Positions 1-9,400 of a stretch of 64,000 nt of DNA are shown here, piece by piece. The translations under genes and the position numbers were made by a program. Where the stretch lies: contig NZ_CP038439.1 of assembly GCF_004683865.2 (NCBI RefSeq), positions 2,420,001-2,484,000 of the forward strand. The letters run 5' to 3'. The notes beneath the pieces are model-generated. The model saw nothing but the letters and a program-made list of their open reading frames with translations. It was not told the origin of the DNA and did not search any database. Position 1 is the stretch's first letter. Each line of letters opens with the position of its first letter. Source of the DNA: Paracoccus liaowanqingii (GTDB lineage Bacteria; Pseudomonadota; Alphaproteobacteria; Rhodobacterales; Rhodobacteraceae).

Positions 1-147
1 CGCATCCGCGCCTCGGCCTGATCGCGGCGCAGGTGCGGGCCGGGGTCGCCGCCCCGAGGGCGCGGCCGATGCGATGCGCTGTTCGTGCCGCTTGATCGCG
101 CGGCCAAAGCCCCGCAGTCTGGCCCGCGACACGGAGAAGAGGTGCCC

Positions 148-1233
148 ATGCCCGGCGGCGATGCCCCGCGGATCCTGCTGCTGGGGGCGGGACATGCGAA
201 CCTGCTGGCGGTCCCCCTGCTGCGCGCGGGCCTGCCCCGGGCGCGCATCACGCTGGTCGATGCGGGAAGCCATGCGATCTATTCGGGGATGTTTCCGGGC
301 CATGTGGCGGGGCATTACGCGCCCGCCGACCTGAGCGTCGATCTGGCTGCCGTCGCGGTCCGGCACGGCATCGCCTTCCTGCAGGCGCGGGTGGCCGGGC
401 TGGATCCCGCCGCGCGCGAGGTCCGGCTGAGCGAAGATCGGCGCCTTGCCTATGATCTGGCCGTGCTAGATCTGGGCAGCCAGGCCGCCATGCCCGAGAT
501 CGCGGGCTTCGAGCGACATGCGGTCCCGGTCAAGCCTCTGGACGGCGCGCTGGCCCGGCTGGCGCGACTGCCGCCGGGCGCGCCCGCCGCGATCATCGGC
601 GGCGGGGTGGCGGGGGTCGAGCTGGCCCTGGCGCTGGCCCACCGCCGGGCCGGGGCGGTCACGCTGATCGAGGCCGGGCCCACCCTCGTGGCCAGCCTGG
701 GGCCCCGGGCGCAGGCGCTTCTGCGCCGCGCGCTGGACCGCGCCGGGGTGCGGGTGCGGGTGCGGGTGCAGGTCGCGGAGGTCACGGACCGGCAGGTGAT
801 CCTGCAGGACGGGGCGCGGATCGACAGCGCCTTCACGATGGGCGTGGCCGGCGCGCGGGCGCAGGGCTGGTGGGCACGCGATCTGCCGGTGGACGGCGCG
901 GGCTTCGTGCGCGTCACCCCCAGCTTGCAGGTCGAGGGGTATCCTATGCTGTTCGCCGCCGGGGATTGCGCCGCGATGATGCACGCCCCGCGCCCCAAGG
1001 CCGGGGTCTTCGCGGTCCGGCAGGCGCCGGTGCTGGCGCGCAACGTGATCGCCCTGCATCGCGGCAGGGCGCCGGAACGCCACGATCCGCAGCGCCATGC
1101 CCTGAAGATCGTCTCGCTTGGCGGGCGGACGGCGCTGGCGGAATGGCGCGGGATGACCCTGCACGGGCCGTGGCTGTGGCGCTGGAAGGACCGCATCGAC
1201 CGACGCTTCATCGCCGGTCTGCGCGGGGGGTGA
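148..1233 (+). CDS. FAD-dependent pyridine nucleotide oxidoreductase (SelD-associated type)
   Basis: A 361-residue flavoprotein of the two-dinucleotide-binding-domain family. The N-terminus carries an FAD-binding Rossmann motif (LLLGAGHANL, about residues 10-19), and a second GGGVAGVE motif near residue 152 should bind NAD(P)H. The segment YSGMFPGHVAGHY after the first beta-alpha-beta unit is typical of the subfamily often fused or linked to selenide water dikinase (SelD) and resembling type II NADH dehydrogenases. An AAGDCA motif near residue 272 contacts FAD. No redox CxxxxC pair is present, so disulfide reduction is unlikely. I chose the ATG at 148 because a GGAGAAGAGG ribosome site lies just upstream and homology starts there; an upstream in-frame start at 85 has none. 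It converges on a lipid-synthesis gene. The substrate is unknown, and no selD is visible here. Confidence 0.82.
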   Translation: MPGGDAPRILLLGAGHANLLAVPLLRAGLPRARITLVDAGSHAIYSGMFPGHVAGHYAPADLSVDLAAVAVRHGIAFLQARVAGLDPAAREVRLSEDRRLAYDLAVLDLGSQAAMPEIAGFERHAVPVKPLDGALARLARLPPGAPAAIIGGGVAGVELALALAHRRAGAVTLIEAGPTLVASLGPRAQALLRRALDRAGVRVRVRVQVAEVTDRQVILQDGARIDSAFTMGVAGARAQGWWARDLPVDGAGFVRVTPSLQVEGYPMLFAAGDCAAMMHAPRPKAGVFAVRQAPVLARNVIALHRGRAPERHDPQRHALKIVSLGGRTALAEWRGMTLHGPWLWRWKDRIDRRFIAGLRGG

Positions 1234-1235
1234 CG

Positions 1236-1250
1236 GCGCCCTGCCGGCGC
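1236..1250. terminator. short hairpin between convergent genes
   Basis: GCGCC, a five-base loop and GGCGC form a small hairpin followed by TTTC in the 19-bp gap between two convergent genes. It could serve as a weak bidirectional terminator. The stem is only 5 bp, so this is tentative. Confidence 0.3.
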
Positions 1251-1252
1251 TT

Positions 1253-1858
1253 TCAGTCGAAGGCCGTCCAGCCCTGGTGCCAGCGCAGCAGTGTCGTGAC
1301 CGCGCAGGCGGCGGCGAAGATCCCCGCCAGCAGCGGGAAGCTGCCGGGAAAGGCGCACATGGCGAGGAACAGGACGATCGTCTCGAACCCCTCGGTCAGC
1401 CCGCCCAGATAGTAGATGCCCTTGGACGGAAAGGCCTCGGCCTGGCGCCCACGCTTGGCCGCGATGGCGGCGAAGGCCAGGAAGGACGATCCGGTGCCCA
1501 CGAAGGCCGCGATCAGCACCGCCGCGGGCAGCGCGTTCGCCGCCGGATCCTGCAGCGCGAAGCCCAGGGGCACCAGCGCGTAGAAGACGAAATCCAGCGC
1601 GATGTCCAGGAACGCCCCGCGATCGGTCGGCCCCGCGATGCGCGCCACCGCGCCGTCCAGCCCGTCCATCAGCCGGTTGGCCGCGATCAGCGCCGCCGCC
1701 GCCAGCCACCAGCCGAAGGCCAGCGCCCCCACCGCCAGAAGGCCCAAGGCAAAGCCCGCGATGCTGAGCGTATCGGCCCGGACGCCGCGCCGGGCCAGCC
1801 AGCGCGCGGGCGGGTGCATCGCGGCGCGCAGCAAAGGTTGCAGTCGGGCATCGATCAT
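1253..1858 (-). CDS. CDP-alcohol phosphatidyltransferase family membrane protein
   Basis: A 201-residue integral membrane enzyme with several hydrophobic segments. It has the signature of CDP-alcohol phosphotransferases, D-x2-DG-x2-AR followed by G-x3-D-x3-D, seen as MDGLDGAVAR and then RGAFLDIALD near residues 62-87. The aspartates bind divalent metal and the CDP-activated lipid. Family members transfer a phosphatidyl group to an alcohol such as glycerol phosphate, serine or inositol; the acceptor cannot be read from the sequence. The ATG overlaps the stop of the upstream gene by 4 bp (ATGA), so it is translationally coupled to the TVP38-reductase fusion. The pairing suggests membrane lipid metabolism, but that is inference. 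The protein is of usual length for the family. Confidence 0.85.
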   Translation of the reverse strand: MIDARLQPLLRAAMHPPARWLARRGVRADTLSIAGFALGLLAVGALAFGWWLAAAALIAANRLMDGLDGAVARIAGPTDRGAFLDIALDFVFYALVPLGFALQDPAANALPAAVLIAAFVGTGSSFLAFAAIAAKRGRQAEAFPSKGIYYLGGLTEGFETIVLFLAMCAFPGSFPLLAGIFAAACAVTTLLRWHQGWTAFD

Positions 1859-3993
1859 CCGCGCCTCCAGCGGTGGACCCGCGCGGCCAGGTCCAGGGCG
1901 CGCGGGCTGACATGGGCACGGCGCCAGGCGCCGGCGGTGGCCTTGGCGGCCTCGGACCAGGTGGGATAGGCGTGGATCGTGCCCAGGATCTTGGACAGGC
2001 CCAGCCCGTGGCGCATGGCCAGCACGAAGGGGGCGATCATCTCGCCCGCATTCTCGGCCACGATGGTCACGCCCAGGATGCGATCCTTGCCCGGCGGGGT
2101 CAGCACCTTGACCATGCCGCGCGCGGCGCCCTCGGTCCGGGCGCGGTCCAGCCCCGCCAGATCGAAACGGGTGACCTCGTGCGGGACGCCCTGGTCGCGC
2201 GCCTCGGTTTCGGACAGGCCGATGCGGGCCAGCTCGGGGTCGGTGAAGATCACCTGCGGCATCGCCTGGCCGGTGGCCTTCAGGCGCCACAGCCCGCCCA
2301 GCAGGGCATTGGCGGTGGCGATCCCGGCCTGATGGGCGGCGGCATGGGTCAACTGCCACGGCCCCGCCACGTCGCCCGCTGCCAGGATATGCGGAAAGCG
2401 GGTCTGCAGGTAGGCGTTCGTGTCGAGGCTGGACTCGGTCGGGATGCCCAGATCCTCCAGCCCCAGGCCGGTCAGCCGGGCGCGGCGGCCGACCGCGACG
2501 AGGATCTCGTCGAAGGGGATGCGGCCGGTGCCCTCGACCTCGATCCACTTTTCGTCGTCTCGGCCGCAGCGGACGGCCCCATTGCCGGTCAGCACCCGCA
2601 CCCCGTCGCCCTGCAGCGCGTCCCGCACCAGGGCCGAGACCTCGGGATCCTCGCGCGCCAGCAGCCGGGGCGCGGCCTCGATCTGGGTCACGCGGGACCC
2701 GAGCCGGGCGAAGGCCTGCGCCATCTCGCAGCCGATCGCGCCGCCGCCCAGCACGACCAGCCGCCGCGGCGCCTCGGCCCGGTCGCGCAGCAGGTCCCAC
2801 AGCGTCTCGGAGGTCAGCGGATCGACCAGATCCAGCCCCGGCAGCGGCGGCAGGACGGGCCGGGCGCCGGTGGCGAGGATCACCGCCCGGGTGGTCAGCC
2901 GCTGCACGCCGCCCTCGGGGGCGGTGACCTGCACCGTCCAGGGATCGACCAGCCGCGCCTGGCCCTGCAGCACCTCGACCCCCAGCCCCCGATAGCGGGC
3001 GATGCCGTCATGGTGGGCGATGTCGGCGATGATGCGATCCACGCGGGCGATCACCCGGGCAAAGGGGATGGCGGGGGGCGTGTCCGTCAGGCCCCAGTCC
3101 CCCGCATGGCGCATCTGATGGGCCAGCCTCGCGCTGCGGATCAGCGCCTTCGAGGGCACGCAGCCGGTGTTCAGGCAGTCGCCGCCCATCGCCTTCGCCT
3201 CGACTAGGGTGACCCGCGCCCGCGCGGCGGCCGCCACATAGGCCGAGACCAGCCCCGCCGCGCCCGCGCCGATCACCACCAGGTTGCGGTCGAAGCGCTT
3301 GGGCCGCGTCCAGCGGGCGGTGATCGCGCGCTGCCGCCACAGCGCCAGCCCGGCCCGCGCGATCCAGGGAAACAGCGCCAGCGCCGCGAACGAGGCCAGC
3401 AGGGCGGGCGAGGCGATGTCCGACAGGCTGTCCAGCGCGGCCAGCTGCGTGCCCGCGTTCACGTAGACCGCCGTCGCCGGCAGCATCCCCAGCTGGCTGA
3501 CGGCATAGAAGGTCCGCACCCGCATCGGGCCAAGCCCCATCAGCAGGTTCACGGCGAAGAACGGCACCACCGGGATCAGCCGCAACGAGAACAGATAGAA
3601 GGCCCCGTCGCGGCGCAGCCCCGCCTCGACCGCCTGCACCCGCGCGCCCAACCGCACCCGTACCCAGTCCCGCAGCAGATAGCGCGCCGCCAGAAAGGCC
3701 AGCGTGGCCCCCAGGGCCGAGGCGACGGACACGATCGCCAGCCCCTGCCAGAAGCCGAACAGCGCCCCCCCGGCCAGCGTCAGCCAGACCGCGACGGGCA
3801 GCGACAGGGCGGTGACGGCCACATAGGCCAGACAGAAGCCCAGGGCGACCGCCCGCGGGTGATCGCGGCGCAGGTCCCCGATGGCGGCCAGCTGCGCGCG
3901 CAGGGTCTCGGGGCCGGTCAGCTGGCCCTGCAGCAGCCAGGCCAGCGCGGCGGCCCCGGCCAGAAGCCCGATCAGCAGCAGCGGCCGTGTCAT
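1855..3993 (-). CDS. TVP38/TMEM64 membrane domain fused to a mercuric-reductase-like disulfide oxidoreductase
   Basis: A 712-residue two-part protein. Residues 1 to about 225 are a polytopic TVP38/TMEM64 (DedA-like, SNARE-associated) domain with four or five hydrophobic segments and the conserved stretch FSLRLIPVVPFFAVN. From about residue 236 a full class I pyridine nucleotide-disulfide oxidoreductase begins: FAD motif VIGAGAAGL, redox-active pair in GGDCLNTGCVPSKA (Cys about 273 and 278), NAD(P) motif LGGGAIGCE, FAD motif AAGDVA, and a C-terminal dimerisation domain. It lacks the N-terminal heavy-metal domain and C-terminal vicinal cysteines of true MerA, so mercury reduction is doubtful. 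I use the ATG at 3993, with GGGGA 8 bases upstream, rather than a TTG two codons earlier. The fusion anchors a thiol reductase at the membrane; the substrate is unknown. Confidence 0.85.
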   Translation of the reverse strand: MTRPLLLIGLLAGAAALAWLLQGQLTGPETLRAQLAAIGDLRRDHPRAVALGFCLAYVAVTALSLPVAVWLTLAGGALFGFWQGLAIVSVASALGATLAFLAARYLLRDWVRVRLGARVQAVEAGLRRDGAFYLFSLRLIPVVPFFAVNLLMGLGPMRVRTFYAVSQLGMLPATAVYVNAGTQLAALDSLSDIASPALLASFAALALFPWIARAGLALWRQRAITARWTRPKRFDRNLVVIGAGAAGLVSAYVAAAARARVTLVEAKAMGGDCLNTGCVPSKALIRSARLAHQMRHAGDWGLTDTPPAIPFARVIARVDRIIADIAHHDGIARYRGLGVEVLQGQARLVDPWTVQVTAPEGGVQRLTTRAVILATGARPVLPPLPGLDLVDPLTSETLWDLLRDRAEAPRRLVVLGGGAIGCEMAQAFARLGSRVTQIEAAPRLLAREDPEVSALVRDALQGDGVRVLTGNGAVRCGRDDEKWIEVEGTGRIPFDEILVAVGRRARLTGLGLEDLGIPTESSLDTNAYLQTRFPHILAAGDVAGPWQLTHAAAHQAGIATANALLGGLWRLKATGQAMPQVIFTDPELARIGLSETEARDQGVPHEVTRFDLAGLDRARTEGAARGMVKVLTPPGKDRILGVTIVAENAGEMIAPFVLAMRHGLGLSKILGTIHAYPTWSEAAKATAGAWRRAHVSPRALDLAARVHRWRRG

Positions 3994-4048
3994 CCGCAAG
4001 GTCCCCGAAGGGACGCCCCGGGGGGCCGTCGCGCCGGGCCGGGGCGGG

Positions 4049-4731
4049 TCATGTGCCCCAGTTCCGCACGATCAGCCGGGCCAGCGCGGTCAGGTCCGGG
4101 GCGGTCAGGTCGGGCTGCGGCAGGCCCGGCACGACCAGCGGCGCGTTCACCCCATGCGTGACCAGCGCCCCCTTGCCGCCCAGGGCCTGCAGCCCGATCG
4201 TGTCCCAGACATGGCAGGCCACCAGGCACAGCGCCGATGGCGGCACCTTCAGCGCCTCGGACACCAGCCCGTAGGTCTGCGGCGCAGGCTTGAAGCCCCC
4301 GAGGGCTGGACGCTGAACGCCCGTTCGAAGTACGGCCCCAGGCCCGAACGCTGCAGCGCCGAGGGGCCGTCGGAGGGCGGCGAGTTCGTCAGCGTCACCA
4401 TGCGAAAGCCGTGGTCGCGCAGCAGGGCCAGCGCGTCCGCCGCATCGGGATGGGCGGGCATCGACCCCAGGGCAGCGCGCAGCCGCGCGATGTCGTCCTC
4501 CGTGATCCGCACCCCCCGGATCGTTCCGATCATCCGCAGCACCCCGCCCGCCAGCGTCGCGAAATCGCTGTGCAGCCCGGACAGGGTGACGGTCTGGGAA
4601 TAGAGGATCAGCTGCGCGAACCAGTCCCGCATCACGGCGCCGTCCCCGAACAGGTCGGCGAACAGCGGGGACAGGTGGTCCAGGTCCAGCAGCGTCTCGT
4701 TCACGTCGAAGACAAGGATCGGTCGGGTCAT
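4049..4731 (-). pseudogene. haloacid dehalogenase type II, frameshifted
   Basis: A HAD-superfamily hydrolase, closest in pattern to L-2-haloacid dehalogenases. Motif I is FDVNETLLDL with the nucleophilic Asp about 9 residues from the start, and motif II is LTNS. Motif III (GFKPAPQTY, lysine) and motif IV (CHVWDTIGLQALG) lie in a different frame. The break is at the C5 run on the + strand, 4296-4300. Adding one base there restores QPSGGFKPAPQTY and gives a protein of normal length, about 227 residues. The start at 4731 is supported by GGAGG upstream. Either the gene is newly inactivated or the run is miscalled; the reading is otherwise intact. It faces away from imuB across the LexA-box promoter region. 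Confidence 0.8.
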
Positions 4732-4924
4732 GGCGGCCTCCGCTCCGCGCGGCGCGGATCGCGGGCAGGATGGCCTGCAACGGCATCCGGGGCCAGCCCC
4801 TCGCCGGCGCTTGCGCGCAACGGCCGCGCCTGCCCGGTCACGGGGCAGCGACACCCTGTCGGGCAGGACAAAAGGTCAAGGTTGCAGGCAGGGACTCGAC
4901 AGGATGCCGCAGGCTGTGCCAAAA

Positions 4925-4939
4925 GAACGAAACAGGAAC
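4925..4939 (+). promoter_or_regulatory. LexA (SOS) box
   Basis: GAAC-GAAACAG-GAAC is an exact match to the alphaproteobacterial LexA operator GAAC-N7-GAAC. It lies 25 bp before the imuB start codon, where bound LexA would block transcription of imuB-dnaE2. The match is direct; control by DNA damage is inferred from the family. Confidence 0.88.
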
Positions 4940-4964
4940 ATATTTCATCGGAGGTCCATCCGGA

Positions 4965-6444
4965 ATGGCACGTCGCCTGCTGTCCCTCTGGTTCCCGCGG
5001 CTGGCCAGCGACCATGCCCTGCGGCACCGCCCCGTCCCGGGGCCCTTCGCGCTGGTCCTGCGGTCCGGGCGGGGCGACCGGCTGCACTGCCTGAACCCCG
5101 CCGCCGAGGCGCGGGGCCTGCATCGCGGCATGGCCCTGGCGGATGCGCGGGCGATCTGCACGGCGCTGGAGACACGCCCCGCCGCGCCCGAGGCCGAGGC
5201 GGCGGCGCTGGCCGCGCTCTGCCGATGGGCGGGGCGCTATGCGCCGCTGGTGGCGCCGGACGGGCCGGACGGGCTGATCGCCGACATCACCGGGGTCGCG
5301 CATCTCTTCGGCGGCGAGGCTGAGCTGCGGGACGACCTGCAGGCGCGGCTGGACCGGGGCGGGATCGCGGCCCGCAGCGCCATCGCCTGCACGCGGGGCG
5401 CGGCCCATGCGCAGGCCCGCCATGGCGGCGGGATCATCGCGCCCCGGGCGCTGGTGCCCAGGATGTCGGCGCTGCCGGTGGCGGCGCTGCGCATCGAGGC
5501 CGAGATGGCGCAGGCCCTGGCCCGCAGCGGCCTGTCGCGCATCGGCGATTTGATCGCCCTGCCCCGGGCGCCCCTGGCGCGGCGCTTCGGGCCCGATCTG
5601 GTCCGCCGGCTGGACCAGATCGGGCCACCTGCCCGAGCCGGTGGGCGCCCCGCCCCGGCAGGTCCGGTTCAGTGTCCGCATGTCCCTGCCCGAGCCCATC
5701 GGGCGGCATGCCGATGTCATGGCGGGGCTGGCACGGCTGCTGGACCCCCTCTGCGCGCAGCTGGTCGCCCGGGGGATGGGCGCGCGGCGGTTGCAGCTGG
5801 ACCTGCACCGGGTGGACCACTCCACCCTTCACGTGCAGATCGGGCTGGCCCGCCCCATGCGCGACCCCGCCCGCATCGCCGCGCTCTTCTCGGCCAAGGT
5901 CGCAGAGGTGGATGCGGGCTTCGGGATCGAGGCCCTGCGGCTGAGCGCCCCGGTGACCGAGCCCCTGGCCCCCGAGCAGATCACCACGCAGGGCGGCAGC
6001 CCGGCGCGCGACGACATGGCCGACCTGATCTCACGGTTGGGCAACCGCATCGGGTTCGAGGGGGTGCAGCGCCTGCATCCCGCCCCCAGCCTGACGCCCG
6101 AGCGCACCTTTCGCCTGGCCCCCGCCGCCGGGGCGCCGGACCCGGACCCCTGCCCCGTACCGCCCCGCCCGGTTCCGCCGCGCCCCATCGCCATCTTCCC
6201 GCCCGAGCCGGTCTTGGGCGCCTTCGGCCATCCCCCGGCCAGCTTCCGCTGGCGCCGCACCCGATACACCACCCTGCGCGCCACCGGGCCCGAGCGGATC
6301 GCCCCGGAATGGTGGCTGGAAGATCCCGCCTGGCAGGGGGGGCTGCGCAACTACTGGCGCATCGAGACGGCCGAGGGCCCACGCCTGTGGATGTTCCACA
6401 CCCCCCGCCGCGACCACTGGTCCGTGCAGGGCGAATTCGCATGA
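4965..6444 (+). pseudogene. imuB: ImuB, inactive Y-family polymerase of the mutasome (frameshifted)
   Basis: ImuB is the Y-family-like hub that binds the beta clamp, ImuA and DnaE2 in damage-induced mutagenesis. The first half reads in the frame of the ATG at 4965 (ARRLLSLWFPRLASDHAL), as usual for ImuB without the catalytic acidic motif of active Y polymerases, up to LVRRLDQIG. Homology then continues in another frame from about GHLPEPVGAPPRQVRFSVR to the C-terminal module with PEWWLEDPAW and NYWRIETAEG. The break is at 5619-5624; one extra or two missing bases in ATCGGGCCAC explain it. Repaired, the protein is about 492 residues, normal for ImuB. A GGAGG lies 10 bases before the start. The stop overlaps the dnaE2 ATG (ATGA). 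If the shift is real, the mutasome is probably disabled. Confidence 0.85.
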
Positions 6445-9400
6445 CTCCCCCGACAGGCACGCGGGAGGAGGCTGAGGAGGCTGAGGAGGCTGAGGAGGCT
6501 GAGGAGGCTGAGGAGGCTGAGGAGGCTGAGGAGGCTGAGGAGGCTGAGGAGGCTGAGGAGGCTGAGGAGGCTGAGGAGGCTGAGGAGGCTGAGGAGGCTG
6601 AGGAGGCTGAGGAGGCTGAGGAGGCTGAGGAGGCTGAGGAGGCTGAGGGTTTCGCCCCTCCGGCATCTTTGCAAGCCGCATGCCTGCAGGCCGCACCCCC
6701 GCGGACCGGCCCACCCGGGGCAGCCCTGTGCGTCAGGGACGCGGGGGCGCAGGCGGCCCCAAGGCAGGTCCCGGCGGCCTTGGCAGGTCCCGCCCCCGGG
6801 CATCCCGGTTCCGCCCCGGCCTATGCCGAACTCTGCGTGACCACGAACTTCACCTTCCTCACCGGCGCCTCGCATCCCGAGGAGCTGATGACCCGCGCAG
6901 CCGAGCTGGGCCTGCCGGCCATCGCCATCACCGACCGCAACTCGGTCGCGGGCGTCGTCCGGGCCTTCTCGGCGCTGAAGGAACTGACCCGGCTACGCGA
7001 CGAGGCGATGGCGGCCGAGGCCACCCCGCCCGGCGACGCCCCGCCCGCGGACCGCGCGGCGCAGGGGCCGGTGATCCGCTCGCAGCGGGTCACGGATCAT
7101 TCCAGCCGCCAGACCGTGCCGCATTTCACCGGCCAGACCCCGGCGCCCGCCCCCTCGGACCTGCCGCTGCCGCGCCTGATCGCGGGGGCGCGGCTGGTGC
7201 TGGTCGACAGCCCGGTCGACTGGCTGGCCCTGCCCACCGACCTGCCCGCCTGGTCGCGGCTGACGCGGCTGCTGTCTCTGGGCAAGCGGCGGGCGGAGAA
7301 GGGCGACTGCCTGATCTCGGCCGCCGATCTTCTGGACTGGGGCGAGGGCCTGATCCTGATCGCCCGCCCCCCCGATCCGCTGGCCTCGTCCCTGCCCGCC
7401 GATGCCGCCCCGCAGGTCGCCACGGAGATCGCCCACATGGTGCGGGCCTTCCCGGGCTGCGTCTTTCTGGGGGCGGCGCCTGGCTATGACGGGCAGGACC
7501 GGATGCGACTGGACCGGATGGCGGATCTGGCGCAGGCGACGGGCGCGCCGATGGTGGCGGTGGGCGAGGTGCTGATGCACCGCGCCAGCCGGCGGCCCCT
7601 GGCCGATGTGCTGACCTGCCTGCGGGTCGGCTGCACGATCCACGATCTGGGCCTGCGCCGCCTGCCCAATGCCGAGCGGCGGCTGAAATCGGGCACCGAC
7701 ATGATCCGGCTGTTCCACCGCCACCCGCAGGCGCTGGACCTGACGCTGGACATCGCCGCGCGCTGCACCTTCCGGCTGGACGACCTGACCTATCACTATC
7801 CCGACGAGGCGCGCGACGGAGAGCCCGCGCAGGACCGGCTGGCCCGGCTGGCCGCCAAGGGGCTGCGCTGGCGCTATCCGGGCGGACCGCCAAGGGACAT
7901 CACCGCGCGGGTCGACAAGGAGCTGGGGCTGATCGCCGTCATGGGATACGCGCCCTATTTCCTGACCGTGCACGACATCGTGGATTTCGCGCGCTCGCGC
8001 GGCATCCTGTGCCAGGGGCGCGGCTCGGCGGCCAATTCGGTGATCTGCTACCTGCTGGGCATCACCGAGGTGCCGCCCGAATCGATCACCCTGATCTTCG
8101 AGCGCTTCATCAGCCGCGAGCGCGGCGAGCCGCCCGACATCGACGTCGATTTCGAACACGAGCGGCGCGAGGAGGTGATCCAGTACATCTATGACCGCTA
8201 TGGCCGCGAGCGGGCCGGGCTGACCGCGACGGTGATCCATTTCCGCTCGCGGGCCGCGATCCGCGAGGTGGGCAAGGTCATGGGCCTGTCGCCCGACGTG
8301 CTGGCGGCCATGTCGGGGCAGATCTGGGGCTTTTCCTCGGACGCGCCCAAGGACGACCGGCTGCGCGCCGCAGGGCTGGACCCGACCGACCCGCATCTGG
8401 CGCTGACCATGCGGCTGATCGGCGAGATCATCGGCTTTCCCCGCCATCTCAGCCAGCATGTCGGCGGCTTCGTCATCACCCATGGCCGCCTGGACGAGCT
8501 GTGCCCGATCGAGAATGCGGCGATGGCCGACCGGACCATCATCGAATGGGACAAGGACGACATCGACGCGCTTGGCCTGATGAAGGTCGACGTGCTGGCG
8601 CTTGGCATGCTGACCGCGATCCGCAAGGCCTTCGGCCTGCTGAAGGACCACGAGGGGCTGTCGCACGATCTGGCGAACGTCCCGCAGGCCGATGCCTCGG
8701 TCTATGACATGCTGTGCCGGGCCGATGCGGTGGGGGTGTTCCAGGTCGAAAGCCGGGCGCAGCTGAACTTCCTGCCCCGGATGCGGCCCCGCAACCTCTA
8801 TGATCTGGTCTGCGAGGTGGCCATCGTGCGCCCCGGCCCGATCCAGGGCGGCATGGTCCATCCCTTCCTGTCGCGCCGGCGCGGGCTGCAGCCGGTCGAG
8901 GATCTGGGGCCGGCGCTGAACAAGGTCCTGTCGCGCACCTACGGGGTGCCGCTGTTCCAGGAACAGGCCATGCAGATCGCCGTCGTCGGCGCGGGCTTCA
9001 CCCCCGCCGAGGCCGACCTGCTGCGCCGCAGCCTGGCCACCTTCAAGCGCATGGGCACCATCGGCGGGTTTCGCGACCGCTTCGTCACCGGCATGCGCGA
9101 TCGCGGCTATGACGCGGATTTCGCGCAGCGCTGCTTCGCGCAGATCGAGGGCTTCGGATCCTACGGGTTTCCCGAAAGCCATGCGGCCAGCTTCGCGCGG
9201 CTGGTCTATGTCTCGGCCTGGCTCAAGCGGCACCATCAGGCGGCCTTCACCTGCGCGCTGCTGAATTCGCAGCCGATGGGGTTCTATGCCCCCGCGCAGC
9301 TGGTCCGCGATGCCCGCGACCGGGGCGTCGAGGTACGGCCCGTGTGCGTGAACGACAGCCTGTGGGACAATATCCTGCAACGGCGCGGGGACGGCGCGCT

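Noticed and set aside
1..147. Open frames at the left edge, such as one ending in TGA at 93-95
   Set aside because: Fewer than 50 codons, two competing frames and no recognisable motif; I cannot tell whether a gene ends here.
450..1919. Long minus-strand frames opposite the FAD oxidoreductase
   Set aside because: High GC leaves few stops; the sequences are Arg/Ala/Gly-rich noise and the plus-strand gene has clear motifs.
1855..3993. True mercuric reductase (MerA)
   Set aside because: No heavy-metal-associated N-terminal domain, no C-terminal Cys pair and no other mer genes.
6351..6875. Long minus-strand frames across the dnaE2 repeat reading as poly (Pro-Gln-Pro) or (Leu-Leu-Ser)
   Set aside because: They are by-products of the 9-bp repeat on the strand opposite imuB and dnaE2, with no start signal or homology.
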